Positions 55,922 through 64,000 of a DNA stretch of 64,000 bases are shown piece by piece (the first letter of the stretch is position 1; every line of letters starts with the position of its first letter). The stretch is from Stictocephala bisonia. Taxonomy: Eukaryota; Arthropoda; Insecta; Hemiptera; Membracidae. The DNA lies in the NCBI GenBank assembly GCA_035578905.1, contig JAQJVL010000126.1, positions 1,957,987 through 2,021,986 on the forward strand, given 5' to 3'. The notes below the pieces were generated by a model. The model was not told the origin of the DNA, made no database searches, and saw only the letters and a list, made by a program, of their open reading frames with translations. A program made the translations under genes and the position numbers.

Positions 55922-56134
55922 GTAACTTCTCCTGGAGGGCCATTTTCCGTTTTCTCCTCCCGCTACCACGTCACTGGTCCCAGCCAATATCACATAATAG
56001 TGATCTTTTGGGGGCGAGGAGGTGGGCTTGATGTCCCGCAGGCGGGCTTTTGGTTTACAAATTCCACTGACAGTCGTGTTAGCACCGAGTTGTTTTTTTA
56101 CAAGGGCAGCAAGACCTGATATGACTGTCTCCAA
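55916..56134 (-). pseudogene. LINE ORF1 SGNH-like domain fragment
   Basis: 72 codons with LAALVKKQLGANTTVSGICK and then HYYVILAGTSDVV. The ILAGTSDV segment corresponds to the GxND block of SGNH hydrolase-like ORF1 proteins. The frame is lost where the tandem array begins. Confidence 0.65.
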
Positions 56135-57764
56135 TGGCTGTTATTGTTTTAAATGGAATAATTTTGTCATAATCCTTACTCTGAGTGTTCGCCATATTTT
56201 TTTATTGTGGTGGTTTTTTTATGACTATTACTGTATTGACAGTTCCTCTAAGTTGGTTTCTCGTCCACTTCTTTGCAACAGTGATGAACCTTGCAGATAC
56301 TGAGCAAAAGTTTGGGTTATATGCTGGATTTGAGTTTCTAGCTTCGATAATATCGTTCAGTTGTTTATTTTCTTTTCCTAAGCATCGTTAACTACCGGTC
56401 TTTTTTTTGTTCCGTCTTTGAGGATAGCGCAGTGTTCACGCAGTGTTGACTTTAGAACATCTTAATTTCATATTCAAGGGTTTTATTTTGATTAGAGACT
56501 TATCCAAATTATCGTTATTTGCTTCTTTTGTGAATCCCTCTGGTCTGAGGAAGGTGAGCGTGGTTCACCAAAATCGATCACCATAATATTTGTGCATTTT
56601 GTACTTGTATTGTAATATATTAGTGCATTTTGTGCTTATATTGTAATAAATTTCTGTTGTGTGACGTTTACTTGTACTGTATATATTTTCACGTAGCATA
56701 TATAAATATACAGGACCGTGGTAGTGTTCTACCTGTGGATACACATACAGCGGTACTTATCTTAATTTGTCCGTCACCGTTGTCAAGGAGATGTGCAACA
56801 GGTTGGTAAATCGATAAGTTCTCAGTATGGCCGCCAATCTGCCCACATGTTTACAGCTAACCCTCTCAAAACACGTTAAAAATAGCTTCGCTGTAAACAG
56901 TGTAAAGTAACTATGGAATGAGATAAGGTAACAAATTAATGAGAAGTGTAATCATTCATTATCCATCAAACAAAAACTAATTTAAACGCTAGTTTATCAA
57001 CTAAGAATTAATTTTTCTTTAGTGGACGTGTTGAAGATGGACAGTTCAGTCATCACGTTATTAGATCAGCTGACAATATTTAACTTTGATTCTCTGCTAA
57101 TCCACCTCCCTTTTCACTAGTTTTTTATCTTCAATCTGTGATTGAATTGTTCAAACTGCAAAATTCGGTTTAAGAGTAAACAAATCACTTTGTCATCCAA
57201 TACAAGCTCGTAATGTGAGTAAATATGTAATAAAGTAATAAGTTTTTAGCTCATTATTTATGTTATGATCCAGTTATTGAGTTTACTTTTTTTTCTGACT
57301 TGTACTGGCATTGTTATTGTTTTCTATAAATGTCAACCTGAAAGTTACGTCACTCATATGGACTTTGAACTATTCACTCAATATTAGTGTTATAAACAGT
57401 TTTTGCATGTTGAGTTTTGTTTCATAATTACTGCTACATTATAATTGGATTATATTTTTACGTAGCATTTATAGGACCGTTATAACTGGATCCTCCAAAA
57501 TTATCTGTTGAAAGTATAAAATTACAAAGATAACATTTTTATAGTTAATTTTACTTAAGTTAATAAGAATAAATCAAAAATGAAATAAATACATATTAGT
57601 TTTTGGAAAGACAATTGATGATTTTGTCCGTTAAACATTTTCCGGAACATTTAATACAACGGAATCAGCTTTATATTTTATATTTATTTAAAATAATCAC
57701 TTTTTATTATAATGACATTTTTAAACAAAATTTAATTGTTTAAACAGTCGAATATAATGGAATA
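56135..57764. other. Mostly unannotated, one foldback arm
   Basis: It contains a single arm of the 390-529 foldback family (56527-56600). CGTAGCAT..TATA..AGGACCGT text occurs twice, near 56693 and 57462, possibly ends of an old element. ORFs at 56022-56391 show no recognised domain. Confidence 0.4.
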
Positions 57765-57926
57765 CGAGGCGTGTTTTTAAGGTAAGTACCGTTTTTAAAT
57801 TACGCCACCGCAGCGCTGCGGTCGCCGTTTAGCGCATGCGCGCCGTGTAGCCACATCTGTTGGGAAGCCACAGACGCCATTACGGAACCATCCTATCGAG
57901 TCTACATCTGTTTGCGTGATTTTAAA

Positions 57927-58157
57927 ATGACTCCACCTATTGAGAATCCCGCCGACTGTAGAGTGCGTGCTGTAATACGGTTTCTCTGTGTTCAAGGCTT
58001 CAAAGCAGTTGATATTCATCACCAAATCAGTGAAGTGTATAGTGAAAACATTATGAGTGATGGAATGGTTCGGAAATGGGTTAGGGCCTTTAAAGATAGC
58101 CGTACAAACTTTCATGATGAGGAACGAAGTGGGCGACCTTCAAACACCGATGGGTAA
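57927..58157 (+). pseudogene. Mariner transposase N-terminal fragment, left arm
   Basis: About 76 codons with the mariner helix-turn-helix (VRAVIRFLCVQGFKAVDIHH, SDGMVRKWVRAFKDSRTNFH). It ends in the spacer, where normal coding is cut by the inversion. Confidence 0.85.
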
Positions 58158-58377
58158 TGACTGAAGGTCGCCCACTTTGTTCCTCATCATGAAAGTTTGT
58201 ACGGTCATCTTTAAAGGCCCTAACCCATTTCCGAACCATTCCATCACTCATAATGTTTTCACCATACACTTCACTGATTTGGTGATGAATGTCAACTGCT
58301 TTGAAGCCTTGAACACAGAGAAACCGTATTACAGCACGCACTTTACAGTCGGCGGGATTCTCAATAGGTGGAGTCAT
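58147..58377 (-). pseudogene. Mariner transposase N-terminal fragment, right arm
   Basis: Mirror copy of the left arm with a few residue changes (for example a DDRTNFH variant); it also lacks the catalytic part. Confidence 0.85.
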
Positions 58378-58539
58378 TTTAAAATCACGCAAACAGATGT
58401 AGACTCGATAGGATGGTTCCGTAATGGCGTCTGTGGCTTCCCAACAGATGTGGCCACACGGCGCGCATGCGCTAAACGGCGACCGCAGCGCTGCGGCGGC
58501 GTAATTTAAAAACGGTACTTACTTTAAAAACACGCCTCG

Positions 58540-60560
58540 TATTATTAGTTTATCTCATTTTATTCTTAGTTAAGGTAATAATTGCACTTTATTCACCAAA
58601 ATCGATATTCAGAATTATGTTTTTTTTTAATCAGTGGAACAGTCTTAGTTTTGTAACATGGTTAGTACAACCACAGAATAATAACATACAGTAGTGACGA
58701 TTTAGGATTTTTTTTAAATATGGATTTTGGAATTCAACTGAAAACATTCTTGATTCTGATTTTTTTAGCTAAAAATTGATTATCGTAATCATTTACCTCA
58801 GCTAAACTCATTTTGAAAATGTATATATTTTTTTAACCAAGCTTACCGACCTCCAAATCAAACAAATGTGTGAAATCACTCTATAAGCGATCAATAATAA
58901 TGAAAATAAAATAATAATAAAAGTTGTTAAAAGTCATTGACTGTTGCCAGCTATGGACATAATAATATGCTAAAATCTGGATTCATATTGGGTGCTTTTA
59001 TTTTGATTTGGAAATAGGGGATTCTTTACAATACTTAATTTGCGTAGTCGGTTACCTGGAAAAGCTCCCGTCCCACATAGATCAACCACATATAACAAAC
59101 AGAAAATAGTAATAATAATTTTACGATGGTATTTTCCATCACTAAGTATGTTTGAACGATTCTGGGTTAACAATAAGGGACTTGGAGTGCCTTTAATAGC
59201 AGAAGCTGCCGGCCACGTTGGTTTTAATCCCATAAGAACAATGTTTTTTGCGAATCTATATTTTATTGTTATTTATTGACCAAAAGTTCTGTATGATGTG
59301 TCATTTTAAGCATTGTCATATTGCTCATTGGGGTTGCTATTGTTATTTTGAATACATACGCCTAGTTTTGGAAAATAGGTGAAAATAAAAACTTCAAACT
59401 TTTTTTTTTTAATTTCTTTTCTATAAAATAATTAGGAATTTGCAGAGCAATTCCAACGCGCAATTTCGTTCTTGATGGAATGCAATTTGTTTGGGAAAAT
59501 CCGTTTAGTAATAACTGTTTAGTTTGGATACGTGTGATTGTATGTCCGGTTCAAAAATAACATTGTTCTTAGGGTATTAAAACCAACATTGCCGACAGAT
59601 TGTAAGTCGGAAGAGATTTGGTAGCATACCTTCTCAACTGCTTTATTCGTTTTTTATTTTTACTTAAGTCAATGATGTATCTCCAGTGGTACTTATCACA
59701 GCTTTACAGCTTCCTACTTCCTTGATAATTAAAAAATTTATGTACTTTGCGAGTCTCTTTTCAAATTGTAAAAAATGTTCAATAGAATATAAAGAAACTA
59801 TCTATTACGTAAGTTATTAGTTAAGTATTGTATTAACATTGTTTTTCTCTTTTATAATGTTAAAATCTAAAGAAATCCTTGTCTAGTGTATGTTTTGTTT
59901 TCTGTAAACTTTTAAATTATGGTGTGAGTTTTATTCCTTTTGTTGAAACTATGTATTTGGAAGCTATTTTTTATTTCTATTAGATTCTTCTTAATAGATT
60001 TGTTTCATAAATGCATTGTACATATACTGTTAGAATTTGCATACATAAAAAAATTCAATCACTAATCGTGTATTTTCTTGTGGAAAAGAATGCTAAATCT
60101 TTATGTATCAAGACCAACTTGGCTAAACTTGAACTTACCGTAGCATGTCCTCTTCAAAATAATGAGGCGTCACTTCAAAACAGTGTCCATTTTACCTTAT
60201 AGCTACGAATGCATTATATTTATACTACAAGACTTTTTTTAATACATATCTATTCAGAGATTATCCTTAACAAAATTATTGACCGTAGCTTTTAACGTTT
60301 ATTTGAGTAAACTCTGATTTTACATATGTGATTTTTAAAGTTTTGTGGCCCAAAATATTCTTCACTATTGATAGTTTAAATCCCAAACGTTATAATTAAA
60401 TTGCAAGTAAAATTGACAACTTTAATAAAATCAAGCAGATACGAGTTTGTGTCACAGAAGTTCCATGATACAAGAAAATCAGTTCTTATTCCGCTACCTT
60501 TAAACTTCTGTAGAAAATCCAATTTCCCTTTAAGAATTTACTCAACAATACGAGCACTCA
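58540..60560. other. Intergenic, no gene recognised
   Basis: AT-rich. A pair of overlapping ORFs at 58970-59279 (minus: LCGTGAFPGNRLRK; plus: shadow) may be an old repeat fragment; no family assigned. Confidence 0.4.
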
Positions 60561-60649
60561 CTTGAGTTGTTTTGTGATCGTAGCTATGTTTTTGATGTGC
60601 TTATTCAAGAGTATTTCTTGAATTGGTTTGGAATTAGAGATGTAGAATT

Positions 60650-60930
60650 CAAGTGGTTCTCCTCGTGCGTTACAGATCGAATGCTATACGTAAGTGTGAG
60701 TTCTGTAAAGCTGTGCACTACGGCTGGCGGGACGGCATTTTTCAAATGTTAAAAGCATTGGATCAAATGGGAGTGCGCCCACTACGGCGGGGCCGGCGAC
60801 CATCACCACTTTTTCAAAATGTTCTTGAGAGAGATTTTCAGGACAAAATGCCGTGCCGCCGGGCCCGCCCGTCTGGTGGTAACAAGCACCACCGGCGGGC
60901 GGCAGCGGCCATCCCCGGAGCATAGAATTG
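60650..60930 (+). pseudogene. Transposon-like fragment in a GC-rich patch
   Basis: The frame from 60653 gives YGWRDGIFQMLKALDQMG then VRPLRRGRRPSP, which looks like real but truncated protein, probably from a transposon. I cannot name the superfamily. GC content rises sharply at 60770-60920, and a strong stem (GCCCGCCCG..CTGGTGGT with ACCACCGGCGGGC) lies at about 60866-60902. Confidence 0.35.
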
Positions 60931-61329
60931 CTGGTGTTCTCATTGAAGATGGATGTCGTGAAGCTGATTGCTCTGGTTGAAAACTACCTTAAGTGTACAA
61001 CATGCGTCACCCGGAGTACTTCAATAGTATATGGTGTGATATTTTGTGGGAAGAGATAGGAGGGCTCCTGAATCAATCATGTTAGTATACTAGTCAAATG
61101 AAAACATTATTAACATTTTAAAGTGGACTAAGTACTAAAAATTACACAAAGACACTTCTATTCCGTCACATAAAGGTGTTTATTAGTCCATTAGTTGGCA
61201 AGTCATTGAATTGAACAAATACAGAGTACTGTATATTATAATATGGTATTTAAATTATGTTTATTTTAATATGCTGAAGGGGCTGGGATGAATTTATTAT
61301 TGTTAACAGGTTTGAAGTATTTAGTCCTT

Positions 61330-61578
61330 TTATGTAGCAACTATTAAAACTCTCGTTCTCACTATCCATTGCAACCACAGTTTTCGACATACTGAGGCCA
61401 TCTGCTCTAGAAGTGCGGAAATCCGCTGCTTCCTGCCGTAGTGGGAGAACCCAATTTTCAAAATCCGTTGCCGCCCGCCCGTGCCGCCCACCGGTCCCTT
61501 TCGAATATAAATAGGTGTTTCACAAGGTTCAATAATGTATCCAATGCTTTTTCTTCCTTTTTGTAAAAGAGTTGCCAT
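61330..61578 (-). pseudogene. Unassigned ORF, probable transposon fragment
   Basis: 82 codons including ATLLQKGRKSIGYIIEPCET and then ILKIGFSHYGRKQRISALLE, with a GC-rich middle (GPVGGTGGR) as in the patch at 60770-60920. No known domain recognised. Confidence 0.3.
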
Positions 61579-62519
61579 CTATGATACATCCATCAGACAT
61601 TTACAATGATCCATCTATTACTGTTTTTTGCAAAAAATGTGTTTTTTTTCTTTCTTAGAATACTCGGGTGGTGTAATCAAAATAAATTTTTCCGAGGGTT
61701 ACAAAACTTTAAACATTACAATATGCATCAAAAGACAAATTATGCTTCAAGTTTAATATATGACTGAAAACACTCTAATATACGACCAATATATGACTAC
61801 TAAAGACGTAATAATTACATTAAGATCCATTATGTTCTGACGTTCGAGAAACCCCTGCTAAGTAGCGGTTTCACGCGTTACTGGCACAGCGGGAGGAAGC
61901 CATTAGTGCCAACTAATTCCAGCTGACTGGAAGCAAATGTCACTGGATCAATCAACCAACTGAAGTAATGGGGTGGATATTTCAATCTTACTAATGTGGG
62001 TAAGGCGAATAAAATAAATAAAACCTATATATAAAACAGAAAGGCTTTCTATAGGTACAAGAACATTAACTTGTCAATGGAGATAGTGAAGTTGCAAGCC
62101 CAATCAGTCCCTTATTTTGAAATTGATATGAAGATAGAATGAGGCCCATGAGCTGAGTATTATCGTGGATTATATAGTTACATAATCAATATAGATATCC
62201 TTGATTGTATAGTAATAATATGATACAAATCAATCATCATTTATTATTGTAGTGTATGATTTATTCAAACTGTAAAATTGTGATCGTTTTCAGTAAGACC
62301 AGAGCTTCAATAATGACAATCTTAGATCATATATCTATGTATATAGTCGATGGTAGTTCGTATTTGATAGAATTTAAATGGATATATTAATTTTGAAATA
62401 TTCGATCTATCATAATTATCGTTGAATCTACTGCTTATCATGTTACAATGCTTCAAGAAATCTAATTACTGTATTTTTGAATCGATTATGTGTCGTTGAA
62501 TTCAGGTCTAGAATCCAAA
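61579..62519. other. Intergenic, no recognised features
   Basis: AT-rich, with no coding signal. Confidence 0.45.
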
Positions 62520-63083
62520 TCTATATTTATAAAAGAGGATGTTTGTATATATGTATATATATATGTTTGAAGTTTATGCGCTGCCAAACCATCCAACCGA
62601 TCGCCATGAAACTTTAGGATGTTGTCCTGTATACTCCCGGGATGGTTTCTGTGAAGTTTGATGCAGATCCGTCCACAGGGTCCCGCCCCACGGGCTCCTA
62701 AAGATCCCATGTTATTCAAATGGAGAATCTGAATTGTTTACAAAAAACATATGACTGTGTGGTTTAATGTAGTTTCACATGCCATAAGCAGATTGAAGTT
62801 CTCACAACAACAGTACTGTATATGTTTTGATTTATTGTAGTTCTACATTTCACCTTGAGAGTGTAGCACACACTACTTTTACTTTATCAGGTGATATGTA
62901 TTTGGTGTTAACCTTTTTTCCTCGGTAATTAAAACATGTGGTGAAATAAGAAAACCAAAAATATTGTTTACCCTCTTGCACTCATTTAATAAATAATGGT
63001 TTTTTTATAATTCTTTTTATTGCTTTGTTTTGGTATGTCAATAAAAAATGAAAGGTGAGACAACGTCCGCCGGGTTCAGCTAG
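62520..63083 (+). mobile_element. Non-autonomous Helitron
   Basis: Begins TCTATATTTATAAAAGAGGA after A (62519) and ends CCGCCGGGTTCAGCTAG before T (63084): the TC start, CTAG end and A/T insertion site of a Helitron. The 5' part (ACCGATCGCCATGAAACTTT, GATGCAGATCCGT) is the usual text of insect Helitrons. No Rep/helicase ORF. No clear 3' hairpin was seen by eye. Confidence 0.85.
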
Positions 63084-63136
63084 TCACATATAAATGTTGA
63101 CATCAATATTGTAAAGTGGAGTGATGTCTCGGGGTT

Positions 63137-63302
63137 TATTTAGTTTTTTATTTGACTTCACTCGCCAGTTCACATGGGCCTACAGGCCTGTGCGTGAACG
63201 TTATTCAACAAGTGAAGTAACGACCGTTGGCTCAGTGGGGATTCGAACCTTGGACCTTGCCCTCCACAGTTCGAAGCCTAGCCACTGAGACACCACGCCG
63301 GC
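63137..63302 (-). repeat. tRNA-derived SINE, family A
   Basis: Minus strand: GCCGGCGTGGTGTCTCAGTG opens, A box GTCTCAGTGGCTAGG, B box GGTTCGAATCCCC, then CACGCACAGGCCTGTAGGCC and an A-rich tail. The second copy is at 15947-16094. Confidence 0.85.
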
Positions 63303-63482
63303 AACCCTTGATTCATTCTCCAATCGATTTTTTTTTTTCTAAACTAATGGTTGACTTTTTAAAAAGCTTCAGTGGGTGAGACGTGCAGTTATCTTTAGCC
63401 CAATTGTAAAACAAGATCATTCGATCTCTAAGAGCCTGTAATTAAAAGTTGACTTTTACTTTAGTGCAAGATTTACTTAATC

Positions 63483-63728
63483 TTACTTTAATGAGTCCAC
63501 GTGTACACGAAACATGGAAGTTGTAACCCACTGTAGATAAAAACAATCAAACTTAACATCCAGCGTGTCAGCTTTAAACAGGTCATCCCAATTCTCTCTT
63601 TTCATGAACTGTCTAAATGTTTCCCCATCATTCGTGGTGGACCTACGACAGGTCTTCTGTTTCACTAAGTTCTGCACATGTGCAGATGTACATAAAATAT
63701 CACATCGTTGAGCATTGTGATCGGACAT
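63483..63728 (-). pseudogene. LINE endonuclease end and linker fragment
   Basis: 81 codons: SDHNAQ at the start corresponds to the end of an endonuclease domain. Then VQNLVKQKTCRRST and FRQFMKRENWDDLFK, the Trp-containing linker of Jockey-type LINEs. No other part of the element is seen in the window. Confidence 0.5.
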
Positions 63729-63984
63729 TTTTCTGGCGTTTCAAACCTACACTTTAAATTAAGTGTAAATATAATGGGGCTTGTTGATGACGTGCCCCAT
63801 GATTTTGCTGCGTGAATGGTATCATGTACCTGTGTCTCAGGTCCACGCGAGGGCGGTTCACCACATCAGATAAATAAAAATGCTATAGGAGCTAAAAAAA
63901 GGCATAAGGGAATAAATCACTGAATAAATAGCACGTAAGTGAATGCTCGAAATAATTAATCACAGTAGCAACTATATAATTTAA

Positions 63985-64000
63985 CTAGTTGTACCCGCCC
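63985..64000 (-). mobile_element. Helitron 3' end, truncated by the window edge
   Basis: On the minus strand GGGCGGGTACAACTAG is followed by T (63984), the terminal pattern of the Helitron at 62520-63083 in the opposite direction. Only 16 bp are inside the window. Confidence 0.5.

Larger units (their letters stand above)
53337..56134 (-). mobile_element. Decayed LINE with amplified ORF1 segment
   Basis: Minus-strand order: ORF1 SGNH-like domain (56134-55916), eight tandem copies of a 149 bp ORF1 piece (55921-54730), an inter-ORF region (about 54700-54400), endonuclease (HLNAPSATNKADEL near 54300, then 54039-53728 with ILMGDINIDALDS), and the EN-RT linker (53630-53520, WNIFDSSKCLDEFFKAFD). 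Reverse transcriptase is missing. Frameshifts occur throughout. The order matches Jockey-type insect LINEs whose ORF1 has an esterase-like domain. Confidence 0.75.
57765..58539. mobile_element. Palindromic mariner (head-to-head 5' ends)
   Basis: Flanked by TA on both sides, with identical inverted ends CGAGGCGTGTTTTTAA / complement. Two arms of 378 bp (57765-58142 and 58162-58539) surround a 19 bp spacer and differ at about 9 positions. Each arm carries the mariner 5' untranslated region and the start of the transposase (ATG at 57927 on plus; mirror on minus): MTPPIENPADC, IRFLCVQGFKAVDIHHQISE, VRKWVRAFKD, ending ERSGRP. Only the DNA-binding half is present; no catalytic domain. Confidence 0.92.

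Overview
The window is nuclear DNA of an animal, most likely an insect. The support is a pickpocket-type DEG/ENaC channel gene, GT-AG introns of 0.2 to about 11 kb, AT-rich intergenic DNA, and a typical insect transposon set (mariner, Jockey-like LINEs, Ty3/gypsy, Helitron, hAT, TTAA-flanked elements, tRNA-derived SINEs). A hemipteran host is a guess only. I ran no searches, so family names rest on motifs read by eye.

Host genes. (1) 1-12958, plus: the last five exons of a pickpocket-like sodium channel, 249 residues in the window with matching splice phases; the first exon runs off the left edge. (2) 31251 to 18494, minus: a two-exon gene for a secreted, acidic, repeat-rich protein of 629 residues. 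A signal-peptide exon is separated by a 10.9 kb intron from a 607-codon exon; promoter-like TATA and initiator sequences lie upstream. (3) 39694 to 33988, minus: four phase-compatible exons of a precursor rich in dibasic sites, resembling a neuropeptide or prohormone precursor; its signal-peptide exon was not found.

Mobile DNA dominates the rest. 1030-5400 is a decayed LINE (minus) interrupted by a TTAA-flanked element, which itself contains a foldback. 14221-16201 is a dead mariner interrupted by a LINE 3' end and by a SINE. 27198-28158 is another LINE fragment. 39726-42649 is a 2.9 kb DNA element with near-perfect terminal inverted repeats and one intact two-exon gene whose product looks like an RNase H-fold (DDE-type) transposase of an unfamiliar class. 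43093-51780 is an intact Ty3/gypsy element with almost identical LTRs, a 4 bp target duplication and a TTTAAAC slippery heptamer between gag and pol. 51904-52383 is a non-autonomous hAT-like element with a perfect 8 bp target duplication. 53337-56134 is a LINE (minus) in which 149 bp of ORF1 is amplified eight times in tandem. 57765-58539 is a palindromic mariner with two 378 bp arms. 62520-63083 is a Helitron, and another Helitron end lies at the right edge.

Tandem arrays: 69/83 bp units at 21347-23807, 62 bp units at 31803-32307, 35 bp units at 37955-38493, and 25 bp units at 38516-38905. The last two, and the 2.9 kb DNA transposon, sit in introns of the prohormone-like gene or directly beside its exons.
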